A stretch of DNA of 64,000 bases from an uncultured Oscillospiraceae bacterium (lineage in GTDB: Bacteria > Bacillota > Clostridia > Oscillospirales > Oscillospiraceae). A program made the translations under genes and the position numbers. The notes beneath the pieces are model-generated. The model made no database searches. It was given only the letters and a program-made list of their open reading frames with translations, and was not told the DNA's origin. Below, one piece after another: positions 41,378 to 50,217 of the stretch. The stretch lies in NCBI GenBank assembly GCA_934591815.1, contig CAKTPV010000012.1, positions 1 to 64,000 of the forward strand, read 5' to 3'. Position 1 is the stretch's first letter. Each line of letters starts with the position of its first letter.

Positions 41378-43075
41378 ATGGAGCGGCAGGAATTACAGAA
41401 CCGCCGGGCGGTCAACCAGATCTGGAACGGCGCAGGGCGCTACGATGTGCAGCCGGAGCAGGCCGCCTTCGACGAGGGCGGCGACCCGGAGCTGTACCTG
41501 AACACGGTGATGGGTCTTGCCCGCCGGGACTACGACTTTGCCCGCTTCCATCCCATGCTCCATGCCTTTCAGCAGCAGCCGCAGGGCGGGCTGTACAGCG
41601 ACATCTTCTGGCTGGGGCTGGAGCACGCCGTCTATGAAAAGGAGTCCCCCCGCCGTCCGGCGCTGGAGGCGCTGCGGCGGCAGCACGCCCGCCGCCTGCT
41701 GGAGGAGAGCGGTGAGGGCGGCGACCCCCGGCAGATCCCGGCGCTGCGCCGCATCTGGGCATCCCGGGTACTGGGGCAGCCCCATACGGAGGACGACTGG
41801 CAGACCGCCCTGCTGGACGAGCTGGCCTTCACCCCCGAGCTGGATGAGCAGCAGCTGATCCACCGGACGGAGGAGCTGCTGTACCGGTACTTCCGCCGGG
41901 CGCGGCGCAGCGTCACCGACCGCCAGTGGGCGGCGTGGGCGGGGCGCTCCCTGACGAAGGGCGGCGGTGTGCGGTTCATCAAGCCCAACGCGCTGCGGGC
42001 GCTGTCCCACACGGACAGCGGCGGCGGTGCAGGACAATCGCCGAAGCTCCTGTCGTTTTTGCAGGGCCGCACACCGGAGCCGATTTTGCGCCGCTATGTA
42101 GAGGACTGCTTCGGCGTATCCATGCTGACGCCGTCGGAGCTGGCGGAGGCGGAGCGCCTGCTGTGTACCGGCGTCCACAAAAACTGCCGCCTGCACTTTA
42201 CCAAAGGCGCACCGCCGGATCGTCCCCCCGCCCCCAACGCCGCGTGGGACGCAGAGCACTTCCGGCAGCAGCGGGCCAAAAACCGCGCCTACTATCAGGC
42301 GCACCTCGCCGAGAACCAGATGACCCTCCACCAGCTGACACAAAAGCTGCAAAACGTCCTGCTGCTGCGGCAGGATGACGGCGGCGCAGGGGCGCGGGCA
42401 GGACGCCTGCAGCCCGGGCGGGCGTGGCGCGCCGCGGCGCTGGATGACGAACAGGTCTTTCTCCGCCGCTGTCCCGACGAGCCGGAGGAGCTGTCTGTGG
42501 ACATTCTGCTGGACGGCTCCGCCTCCCAGAATCTCCAGCAGGAGAAGCTGGCCACGCAGGCTTATCTCATCGCAGAGAGCCTCACCCGCTGTCATATCCC
42601 CGTGCGGGTCAGCTTCTTCTGCTCCGTCAGCGGCTGCACGGTGCTGCGGATCCTCCGGGACTTTGGCCATCCGGAGGAGAATGACGCCTGCTTTGACTAC
42701 ACCGCCGCCGGGTGGAACCGGGACGGTCTGGCGCTGCGGGCCATGGGCTGGCTCATGCGCCGCAGCACCGAGCAAAACCGGCTGCTGCTCCTGCTGTCCG
42801 ACGCCAGCCCCAACGACGACCAGCGCATCCCCATCGGCGCACTGCCGCTGGGTGGATACGCGTACAGCGGGAAACGGGGCGTGGAGGATACCGCCGGGGA
42901 GACCGCCGTTCTCCGGCGGCAGGGCATCCGCCCCGTGTGCATCTTCACCGGCTCCGATCAGGAGCTGGACAACGCCCGGCGCATCTACGGCGCGGCGCTG
43001 GAGCGTATCCCCACCGCCGGATGGCTGGCGGATGCGGTCAGCCGCCTGCTGTGCGCCCAGTTCACCCGCACATAA
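41378..43075 (+). CDS. VWA-domain protein (NorD/CbbO-like) partner of the MoxR ATPase
   Basis: A 565-residue protein. The N-terminal two-thirds is charged and helical without a domain I recognise. The C-terminal part is a von Willebrand A domain with the metal-site motif LLDGSAS (about residues 381-387). The later SDASPND (about 474-480) is in keeping with the remaining MIDAS ligands. The ATG is two bases after the ATPase stop, with GGAG before it, so the two genes form a translationally coupled pair. Such pairs act as metal or cofactor chaperones. There is no signal peptide. A terminator follows. Confidence 0.85.
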   Translation: MERQELQNRRAVNQIWNGAGRYDVQPEQAAFDEGGDPELYLNTVMGLARRDYDFARFHPMLHAFQQQPQGGLYSDIFWLGLEHAVYEKESPRRPALEALRRQHARRLLEESGEGGDPRQIPALRRIWASRVLGQPHTEDDWQTALLDELAFTPELDEQQLIHRTEELLYRYFRRARRSVTDRQWAAWAGRSLTKGGGVRFIKPNALRALSHTDSGGGAGQSPKLLSFLQGRTPEPILRRYVEDCFGVSMLTPSELAEAERLLCTGVHKNCRLHFTKGAPPDRPPAPNAAWDAEHFRQQRAKNRAYYQAHLAENQMTLHQLTQKLQNVLLLRQDDGGAGARAGRLQPGRAWRAAALDDEQVFLRRCPDEPEELSVDILLDGSASQNLQQEKLATQAYLIAESLTRCHIPVRVSFFCSVSGCTVLRILRDFGHPEENDACFDYTAAGWNRDGLALRAMGWLMRRSTEQNRLLLLLSDASPNDDQRIPIGALPLGGYAYSGKRGVEDTAGETAVLRRQGIRPVCIFTGSDQELDNARRIYGAALERIPTAGWLADAVSRLLCAQFTRT

Positions 43076-43112
43076 AAGCACACCGCTTGGCCATGCCAAG
43101 CGGTGTGCTTTT
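43074..43112. terminator. Terminator after the MoxR-VWA pair
   Basis: A 17-bp stem AAAAGCACACCGCTTGG/CCAAGCGGTGTGCTTTT with a five-base loop. Bidirectional, also facing the converging methyltransferase gene. Confidence 0.9.
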
Positions 43113-43141
43113 CTTTCAGAGCGGAAGGCCATACCGGTCTG

Positions 43142-44017
43142 TCAACCGCCGCAATGTCCCTCCGGCAGCTCTCCCCCATACAGGGCGCGGCGCAGGGCGG
43201 CAATATGTGCCGCCGTGGTACCGCAGCAGCCGCCGAAGATCATCACACCGCTGTCCAGCATGGCGGGTACGCAGGTGGCAAACGCCGCCGGCGGGCAGTC
43301 GTACACCGCCCGGCCGTCCACGATAGCAGGCAGCCCCGCGCTGGGCTTGGCGATCAACGGCACACGCGCATACGCCCGCAGCCGCCGGAGCTGGGGCAGC
43401 ATCTGCGCCCCGGCGGAGCAGTTCAGCCCAAAGGCGTCGATGCCCATGTCCTGCAAAACGGTAAGGGCGGCGGTGATATCGGTGCCGGAGATGCTGCGGC
43501 CATTCTTGTCGCAGGCGAAGGTGACGAAGATCGGCTTGTCGGTGACGGCGCGGACAGCCAGCACCGCGGCCCGGGCATCGGACAGCGAGATCATCGTCTC
43601 GATGACGTACAGATCTACACCGGCTGCCTCCAGTCCGGCCACCTGTTGGGCGTAGGCGTCCACCAACACTTCAAAGGAGGCGTCGCCCAGCGGCGGCGGG
43701 AACAGTCCCGTGGGGGCCATATCACCGGCCACCATCGCTCTGCCGCCGGCAGCCTCCCGGGTCAGCGCCGCCAGACGGCGGTTGTACGCCGCCACATCCT
43801 CCGTCACACCGTGGGCGGCCAGCCTGACGGCGTTGCAGCCGAAGGTGGGCGTATACAGCACCCGGCTGCCGGCATCCACATAGCCGCGCTGAAGCTCCCG
43901 GATGCAGTCCGGGTGCGCCAGCGTCCACTGCTCCATGCTGACATCGCCGGTATAGCCGCGCTTTTGCAGCTCCGTACCGGTTGCGCCGTCCAGAATCAGG
44001 GGAAAGCGAAGCTCCAT
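43142..44017 (-). CDS. Homocysteine S-methyltransferase family protein
   Basis: A 291-residue TIM-barrel methyltransferase. The zinc motif GGCCGTT lies near the C-terminus (about 268-274) and the third zinc cysteine is in GLNCSAGA (about 192-199). The N-terminus opens PLILDGATGTELQKRGY, as in MetH domain 1, BHMT and MmuM. It would methylate homocysteine from S-methylmethionine, betaine or another donor. The second ATG (44017) is seven bases from GGAGG and is preferred over 44023. No MetH cobalamin domain or MetF is adjacent, so the donor cannot be assigned. Confidence 0.88.
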   Translation of the reverse strand: MELRFPLILDGATGTELQKRGYTGDVSMEQWTLAHPDCIRELQRGYVDAGSRVLYTPTFGCNAVRLAAHGVTEDVAAYNRRLAALTREAAGGRAMVAGDMAPTGLFPPPLGDASFEVLVDAYAQQVAGLEAAGVDLYVIETMISLSDARAAVLAVRAVTDKPIFVTFACDKNGRSISGTDITAALTVLQDMGIDAFGLNCSAGAQMLPQLRRLRAYARVPLIAKPSAGLPAIVDGRAVYDCPPAAFATCVPAMLDSGVMIFGGCCGTTAAHIAALRRALYGGELPEGHCGG

Positions 44018-44160
44018 GTCCATACCTCCACGGTGAGATCGCCGCATGATGGGAAAGCACGGCATCTCCATACGATACCACTACTTTACGGAGGACAGGG
44101 GCGCTTTGTCAAGGGGCATTGTGCGCCGGGCACATCGCGGCGGCGATCGGTGCTGACAGT

Positions 44161-44197
44161 AAAACCCGCCCTCTGCCTTCCGGCAGGGGCGGGTTTT
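44161..44197. terminator. Terminator after the cohesin-like gene
   Basis: A stem AAAACCCGCCC(T)CTGCC/GGCAG(G)GGCGGGTTTT, bidirectional, eight bases beyond the stop of the minus-strand gene at 44205. Confidence 0.88.
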
Positions 44198-44204
44198 CAT
44201 ACGA

Positions 44205-45827
44205 TCACATATCGTGGATATCCTTCAGAAGATCCTCCAGCGACATGGTGCGGACATCCTCCTCGTCCTTGGACATAGGCGCCTCCTTCAGCGTCTTTTC
44301 CACCGTCTCCTCCATCAGCGGGAGGTTCGGGGCGGACGCCGCCTGCGGCGCTGTCTTGGGTGCGGGGGCTGCCGCGGGTGTCTCGTCATCCAGCGGAATA
44401 TCGAAGTCCTTCCAGTCGCGGGATGCGGGCGCGGTCTTTTTCACCGGCGCCTTCTCCCGGGGTACGATGCGGGGCACAGAGCGGGGACGCTCCGGCGTGC
44501 GCCGCTCCTCCTGCCGCTGGTCGCGGTCGTCCCGTTCATGCCGCCGGCGGTCATGGCGGTCGCGGGGATCGTCTCCGCCGTCAGGGTCATCGTCATCGCC
44601 TCCGCCGCCGGTGCTGCGTCCGATCAGCAGCCCCAGCAGGAACAGCAGGATCAACGTCAGCACCACGCCGCCGCCGATGGCGACAACGGTGCGTACCTCA
44701 CCCAGCAGGGGCAGCTTGACGTCCAACGGGATCCGGAGCATGGGAACCTCCGGCTCCGGTTCAGGCTCCGGCTCAGGCGTAAGCTCCGGGATGGATACAG
44801 TCGGCACCGTGCCGGTATACTGCGGCATCCGAAGGACGTGGACGGTGTACTCCTTCTTGGTGACCCGGTCCTCGGCGGTGCAGGTGACGACAAGGGCGTT
44901 GTCGCCCTCTTTCTCCACCGCCACCTCACCGATGCCGCTGACGCCGTGGGCCTTGCTGTCACTGGCGGAGGCGGCCAGCTTCACGGTTTTCGTCTCAAAG
45001 GGGACGTACACGATATAGTCCGTGACCGTGCTGCTGAACGCAGGACTGAGGGCGGCGCCCTCCACCGTCAGCTCCGACAGTGAGGCGTCGGTGGACGGCT
45101 TATAGTTGGGATCCTGCTCCCGGGTGGCCTCGATCACATAGGTTCTGGTATTGCCGTTGGCGGCGGTGACCTTCAGCGTCACGGTGTTGACACCCACCGC
45201 CAGCTCCGTGCCGCTGATGGAGACCTTCTGCCCCTTGTCGGCGCGGTTATAATCCAGACTCAGCTTGGACACGCTGTAAGGGACCTTGGTGGTGTAGCGC
45301 GTCGTATCGGGAGAAAAGGCCGGGGACAGGGTGAAGTTGCCGCACATAATGGCGGACAGGGAGCAGTTGTCGCTGGGCGCAGCGCCCACGCTGCCCGACC
45401 AGCTGGCGGTGCCGAGATCCAGATCCTTCTCGCCGCTCTCGGTTGCTACAATGTTATCAAAGCTGGCGGACAACGCCGCACCGGGCTGGGCGCCCGCTGC
45501 CACCTTCAGCGTCACGGTGATGACCCCGCCGCTGGCGCTGTTGATGCCCCATGCATTGAATTGATTTTTGTTCACCAAAATGCTCCAGCCGCTGACGGAG
45601 CAGGCGTAGTTGGTGAAGGTCAAGCCCTCGCCGCAGTTGAGATCCGCCGTCAGGCCGGAGATCTTGCTGTCCACCGACAGCGTCAGCGTCACGGAGTTGC
45701 CCGGCTGCACGCTGCTGCTGCCGGAGAGGGACGCGCCCGCGGCATAGGCCGTCCGGGGCAGCGCTGACACCGCGATCAGCAGCGCCGCTGCCAGCGACAG
45801 GACGGCATGGAACAGTTTCTTTTTCAT
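44205..45827 (-). CDS. Membrane-anchored cohesin-like protein with cadherin-like beta-sandwich domains
   Basis: A 540-residue surface protein. Residues 1-30 are a cleavable signal (AYAAG). Residues 34-147 look like a cohesin-type beta-sandwich: VQPGNSVTLTLSVDS, then GVITVTLKVAAGAQPGAAL. Two cadherin-like beta-sandwich repeats follow (about 155-235 and 245-333). A Pro-Glu spacer (350-361) leads to one membrane helix (380-403) and then a highly charged cytosolic tail of about 137 residues. The neighbour encoded 14 bases upstream ends in a dockerin. Together they suggest a cohesin-dockerin pair held in the membrane. The cohesin call is by pattern only. No SLH or LPXTG motif is present. Confidence 0.7.
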   Translation of the reverse strand: MKKKLFHAVLSLAAALLIAVSALPRTAYAAGASLSGSSSVQPGNSVTLTLSVDSKISGLTADLNCGEGLTFTNYACSVSGWSILVNKNQFNAWGINSASGGVITVTLKVAAGAQPGAALSASFDNIVATESGEKDLDLGTASWSGSVGAAPSDNCSLSAIMCGNFTLSPAFSPDTTRYTTKVPYSVSKLSLDYNRADKGQKVSISGTELAVGVNTVTLKVTAANGNTRTYVIEATREQDPNYKPSTDASLSELTVEGAALSPAFSSTVTDYIVYVPFETKTVKLAASASDSKAHGVSGIGEVAVEKEGDNALVVTCTAEDRVTKKEYTVHVLRMPQYTGTVPTVSIPELTPEPEPEPEPEVPMLRIPLDVKLPLLGEVRTVVAIGGGVVLTLILLFLLGLLIGRSTGGGGDDDDPDGGDDPRDRHDRRRHERDDRDQRQEERRTPERPRSVPRIVPREKAPVKKTAPASRDWKDFDIPLDDETPAAAPAPKTAPQAASAPNLPLMEETVEKTLKEAPMSKDEEDVRTMSLEDLLKDIHDM

Positions 45828-45841
45828 GAGCTACCTCCCAC

Positions 45842-48256
45842 TTAGATAGTACGCAGACCTACTGTGACCTGCGCGGCCTGTACCACATCGGTGATGGTGA
45901 TGCGGCCGTCGCCGTTGAGGTCACCGGCCTTCATGGCAGCCTCGTTCAGTTCACAGGCGCTGACGGTGTATCTCTGCAGCGTGACCACATCGCTGATGGT
46001 GATGCGGCCGTCGCCGTTGACGTCGCCGTTGACCACGATGGTCAGGCTGGTGCTGCCGCTGACGGCGGTCATACCCGTACCCACATAGCCGGAGGTGATC
46101 TCCTTCTTGCCGCTATACACGGTATATCCCGAGTCGTTCAGGCTCTTGACGGAGGTCTCCGGCGCAATGCCGGTCAGGAATCCGCCGGAGGGCTTGGCGG
46201 GATCGGCGGTCGTACCGCCGCCCTCGGTCTTGGCAGCCCTGCTGAACAGGGCGGTATAGGTGATGTCCGTCGTCCCCACATAGGTGGCATCGGCCACAAA
46301 AACGCTGCCGTTCTGATCCGCCCACTGCTTGAAGCTGTAGGTGAACTTGCTGTCCGCCGCCTTCACCGGGTTGGGAGGCGCCGTGATGAGATCGCCCTTG
46401 GCCAGCTTGAAGGTGCGGACCGTCTCGCCGTCCACCTGGAAGGTGACGGTGTGCAGGTCGCCGAACCGGGCGTACAGCGTGTGGTTGGAGGCCGCCACCG
46501 GGGAGTTGGGTGAAACCTCGGTGCCATCCTCGCGGAACCAGCCCTGGAAGCCGGCCTCGTCCACCGTGGGCAGCTCGCCGTAGGTGTTGGTCAGGTTATA
46601 CATACGGCTTGCGATCACCGTATCGCCCACCTGGAAGGAGACAACGTATTCCTCGTCGCCCAGTCCATCCGGCAGAGACGTGGTGCTCTCCTTCACAGAG
46701 AAGGTGCTCTCCGCCAGCTTGACGGTCCCGGCCGCATTGGCAGCCGTGATGGTCAGCGTATATTCGCCGGTCTTGAGGCGGCTGAACGCGCAGGCGTCAT
46801 CCAGTTTCCACAAATCGTAGTAATACGTCGTACCCTTGATGCTGCTGGAGGCGGTAAAGCCGGTGCTGCCGTCTCTGGAGGCCACCTTCACCACCACGCT
46901 GCTGATGGGCAGGCTGCTGGTGACCACCCCTCGGACAGGGTAGGAGGACTGCTTGGCCAGCAGCTTTGTGTCACTGGTAGGGTAGAACATCCCGTAGGTG
47001 TTCCATGTACTGCCGTCGGCGGTGAGCTGGAGCTTTGTGGCCTCCTCCGGCTTAGCAGTGGTGGTCACGCCATTGGCGGACAGCACCAGATACTGATTTG
47101 TCTTGCGGTTTTGCAGGTAGTACGGGCTGCCGCCCACCAGCGACCACATCTGATCGTTTTGGGAGGATGCGTCCGCCCATGCCACCGTGCCGTTCCCGCC
47201 GGTCAGCCGCTTGCCGTCAATCGTCACGGTGTAGTAGCCGCTGGCATAGTGGGTAAGCTGAACGGAGGCGGCGGTGGCCACGGCGGTCAGCCCGGTAAGG
47301 TCCTTCTTCATGGCCTGCCCCGTGTCGCCGTGGGGAGAGATGCGGTAGGCGCCCTCCGGCACGGGAGCGGCGGAATTGGCGTACAGCATCACCAGTGCAT
47401 CCGCCGGCTCATTGACGGACAGGCGGCGGTACACGCTGACCTGCACATCGCCGGAGTTGCCGCTGAAATACGCCATGGACTGGCCGGCAATGCCGTACTT
47501 CGCAGCGGTATCGCCGGACATCTGCTTCTTGGCAGGGGTGGTGTCCAGCCGGCTGCACTCGGCATAGATGGCCTGAATGATCTCCGCCTCGCTCTGATTC
47601 TTGAAGCCGCCCAGCTTGTTGAAGGCGCGGAGCACCACACCGGTGGCACCGCTGCGGCCATCGCTGCTGTTGGCGCCGCTGAGAACACCGGCGCCGTGCT
47701 GCACACTGCGGCTCCACAGCACGTTGCGCAGTGCCACGGAGTAGTCCTTCAGGTCAAAGGAGGGCTCCGCCGCCTTCAGATTGTTCAGCAGGTCCGTATA
47801 GGCGTGGGTCTCCCAGTAGTCCCGCTGGGCCTCGATAAACTCGGTGCGGTGCGCGTCCGCCACGCTGCGCCATACGGCGTTGAAGTTGCTGCCGTAGCCA
47901 GGGGAATACTCCCCCCTCTGGTTGTAGGCGTAAGCATTGTACAGCGTGTCGCCCATATCCCGGTAGATGGAGCCTTTCTGGAACTCCTGCAGCCACTGGA
48001 CAAAGCTCAGCGGCGTCCCGGCATTGCTGGCGAACATATAAATGCCGTAGGACGTGCCGCCGCTGTCACCCTTGACCGTGGAGATATAGCCGGGGTCGGC
48101 ACTGTTGCCCGTCTCGTAATACTGGCTCAGATCGCCCAGTCCGGCGCCCGTCCAGTTTTTACTGGCAGCCATAAGCGCGGTGGCCAGAAGGCTCAGCACC
48201 AGCGCGGCGGCCAGCATAATAGCGGTTCCTCGTTTCATCCTTTTCATCACATACAC
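45842..48256 (-). CDS. Secreted dockerin-bearing protein with a lysozyme-like N-terminal domain
   Basis: An 804-residue secreted protein with a signal peptide (1-31). The N-terminal domain has YYETG (Glu48, a candidate catalytic acid) and KGDSGGTSYGIYMFASNAG (about 62-80), a pattern I associate with lysozyme-like/muramidase domains. A ricin-like segment lies at about 330-430 (PYYLQNRKTNQYLVLSANG), an Ig-like domain near 450-545, and two InlB-type repeats near 550-700. The C-terminus is a dockerin: DVNGDGRITISDVV and DLNGDGRITITDVV, two calcium-binding repeats. The start at 48256 has AAAGG eight bases upstream; 48247 is an alternative. The adjacent gene encodes a membrane cohesin-like partner. 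Confidence 0.78.
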   Translation of the reverse strand: MYVMKRMKRGTAIMLAAALVLSLLATALMAASKNWTGAGLGDLSQYYETGNSADPGYISTVKGDSGGTSYGIYMFASNAGTPLSFVQWLQEFQKGSIYRDMGDTLYNAYAYNQRGEYSPGYGSNFNAVWRSVADAHRTEFIEAQRDYWETHAYTDLLNNLKAAEPSFDLKDYSVALRNVLWSRSVQHGAGVLSGANSSDGRSGATGVVLRAFNKLGGFKNQSEAEIIQAIYAECSRLDTTPAKKQMSGDTAAKYGIAGQSMAYFSGNSGDVQVSVYRRLSVNEPADALVMLYANSAAPVPEGAYRISPHGDTGQAMKKDLTGLTAVATAASVQLTHYASGYYTVTIDGKRLTGGNGTVAWADASSQNDQMWSLVGGSPYYLQNRKTNQYLVLSANGVTTTAKPEEATKLQLTADGSTWNTYGMFYPTSDTKLLAKQSSYPVRGVVTSSLPISSVVVKVASRDGSTGFTASSSIKGTTYYYDLWKLDDACAFSRLKTGEYTLTITAANAAGTVKLAESTFSVKESTTSLPDGLGDEEYVVSFQVGDTVIASRMYNLTNTYGELPTVDEAGFQGWFREDGTEVSPNSPVAASNHTLYARFGDLHTVTFQVDGETVRTFKLAKGDLITAPPNPVKAADSKFTYSFKQWADQNGSVFVADATYVGTTDITYTALFSRAAKTEGGGTTADPAKPSGGFLTGIAPETSVKSLNDSGYTVYSGKKEITSGYVGTGMTAVSGSTSLTIVVNGDVNGDGRITISDVVTLQRYTVSACELNEAAMKAGDLNGDGRITITDVVQAAQVTVGLRTI

Positions 48257-48326
48257 CCTGCCTTTATCACATACTGGTAAAGCGGTGCGGAAATACCCGC
48301 TGATTTACATAACAATAATCATTGAC

Positions 48327-48355
48327 AGTATACCATCGGTTTTTGCCGTTGTCTA
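48327..48355 (-). promoter_or_regulatory. Promoter of the dockerin-cohesin gene pair
   Basis: TAGACA (48355-48350) and TATACT (48332-48327) with a 17-base spacer on the minus strand, 70 bases before the start codon. Confidence 0.6.
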
Positions 48356-48485
48356 CCAGAAATGCGGAGGAAACACAAAAAATACGAAAATTTTGTCGAG
48401 CAAACCACAACATTTGGGTAGAAATATCGCCGAAAATATCGTATAATGTCCGGCACAAGCCCAAAACGAACAAGGAGAATTCATT

Positions 48486-50168
48486 ATGTCAACAAAGGAA
48501 AGAACCGGCCGCGCCGGCCGCACCGTTGGGATCGTCATCATCCTGCTGTGCCTGGCAGGTCTGGCCTGCCTGGGTGTATACCTGTATCGGCAGCAGCTGC
48601 CGCCGCCCCGACCCGAGACCGCCATCGGCTATGTGGCATCGGATGCCTCCTCCGCGCCGGTATATGACGCCGACAGCGGCGAAATGCTGGGCGTGCTGGT
48701 GCGGGGCAGTCAGGTGGCCTATGTACCCGCAGATCTGGAGCAGCCCCGTGAGGACGGGCGCGTGCGCATCGTCAACGGCGAGGACGGCTATGTGCTGCTG
48801 GACGCGGCGCGTCTGACCGACGATCCCGCCCGGACGGTGCAGGTGGACACCGTATACGCCCTGCGGGGCATGAGCCTGCTGGATGAGACGGGCGCCGTCC
48901 CCGGCTGCGCCGTGGAAAAGGGCATGGCGCTGACGGTCATCGGCTTTGACGGGCTGGATGAGGACGGCAACGTGCTGCGCTGGAAGGTCTCCTGCGGCCG
49001 GGGCGAGGGCTACATCGCCGACGCCAACATCCGCATGACGGAGCCGGAGGCACAGGCCCAGTACGACGAGGCGCTGTATCAGCTCCACGCTGCACGGGGC
49101 GATAGCTGGGGCGGCGGCGATGCGGCGGGACTGGACTACTTCCCGGTTGAGAAGGGCCCCATCGCAGGCAACGATATGCCCGACGAGGTGCGGGCGCTGT
49201 ACCTCAACGGCTCTGCCGTCCAATATGCGGACAACTACCTCCGGGTGGCGGAGGGCAGCGGCGTCAACGCCTTTGTGGTAGACATCGTGGACGGCACCGC
49301 CGTATCCTACGCCTCGCCGGTGATGCAGCAGTACAGCCCCTCCGCCTATGCGGCGGCCATGGACACCATGGAGGGCTTCCGCGCCAATGTACAGAAGCTG
49401 AAGGACGCGGGCTATTATCTGATCGGACGCATCACCGTGTTCAACGACGCCCATCTGGCGGCGGATCACCCGGAGTACGTGATCTCCGACCTCGACGGCA
49501 CGCCGCTGAAGATCAGCTCCATGTACTGGCCCAGCGCCTACAACCGCACGGTTTGGCAATACAAGGTGGAGCTGGCGCTGGAGGCGGCGTCTCTCGGCTT
49601 CAATGAGATCCAGTTCGACTACATCCGCTTCCCCGACGGGGCGTACCGCTACGAGAAGGCCGGCACCATCGACTACCGCAACACCTACGGAGAGAGCAAG
49701 GCGCAGGCGGTGCAGCGCTTCCTGCTGTATGCGGCGGAGCGGCTCCACGGCGCGGGGTACTATCTGTCCGGCGACGTGTTCGGCGAGTGCGCCAACCCCT
49801 ATGTCACCGCCTGCGGCCAGTACTGGCCCGCCATCAGCGCGGCGGTGGACGCCATCTCCGGTATGCCCTACCCCGATCATTACAGCGCGCAGGGCGACTA
49901 CAAGCCGTGGGAGCACCCCTACGACACGGTGCATATGTTCGGTGCATCGGCGGCAGAGCGGCAGAAGGAGACCGCCTCCCCCGCGGCGGTGCGCACATGG
50001 ATCCAGGCGTACAACGCCCTTTGGGAGCCGTATAACGCCTACGGCGCGGCGGAGATCGCCGCGGAGGTCAAGGCGCTGCGGGACACCGGCTGCACAGGCG
50101 GCTTCATGACGTGGAACGGCGGCTCGGACATCAACAAATACCAGAGCATCATCAGCGCCTTGCGCTGA
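48486..50168 (+). CDS. DUF4015/putative glycoside hydrolase, membrane-anchored
   Basis: A 560-residue protein with an N-terminal anchor helix (about 15-35) and no cleavage site that I can see. An SH3-like region follows (about 45-110 and 115-180). The catalytic-like part (about 240-555) is the putative glycoside hydrolase domain of the DUF4015 family: ADNYLRVAEGSGVNAFVVDI, then GFNEIQFDYIRFPDGAY and GGFMTWNGGSD. Family members are predicted TIM-barrel glycosidases; the substrate is unknown. It is divergent from the dockerin gene, and the surface-hydrolase theme supports a role in cell-wall or glycan processing. Confidence 0.85.
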   Translation: MSTKERTGRAGRTVGIVIILLCLAGLACLGVYLYRQQLPPPRPETAIGYVASDASSAPVYDADSGEMLGVLVRGSQVAYVPADLEQPREDGRVRIVNGEDGYVLLDAARLTDDPARTVQVDTVYALRGMSLLDETGAVPGCAVEKGMALTVIGFDGLDEDGNVLRWKVSCGRGEGYIADANIRMTEPEAQAQYDEALYQLHAARGDSWGGGDAAGLDYFPVEKGPIAGNDMPDEVRALYLNGSAVQYADNYLRVAEGSGVNAFVVDIVDGTAVSYASPVMQQYSPSAYAAAMDTMEGFRANVQKLKDAGYYLIGRITVFNDAHLAADHPEYVISDLDGTPLKISSMYWPSAYNRTVWQYKVELALEAASLGFNEIQFDYIRFPDGAYRYEKAGTIDYRNTYGESKAQAVQRFLLYAAERLHGAGYYLSGDVFGECANPYVTACGQYWPAISAAVDAISGMPYPDHYSAQGDYKPWEHPYDTVHMFGASAAERQKETASPAAVRTWIQAYNALWEPYNAYGAAEIAAEVKALRDTGCTGGFMTWNGGSDINKYQSIISALR

Positions 50169-50174
50169 ACGCAC

Positions 50175-50210
50175 AAGGAGGGACGCGTCCGGCGCGTCCC
50201 TCCTTCCTTT
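50175..50210. terminator. Terminator between the DUF4015 gene and the ABC importer
   Basis: A 13-bp stem AAGGAGGGACGCG/CGCGTCCCTCCTT with a TCCGG loop and a T-rich tail, serving the converging genes. Confidence 0.82.
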
Positions 50211-50217
50211 ATGCCAG

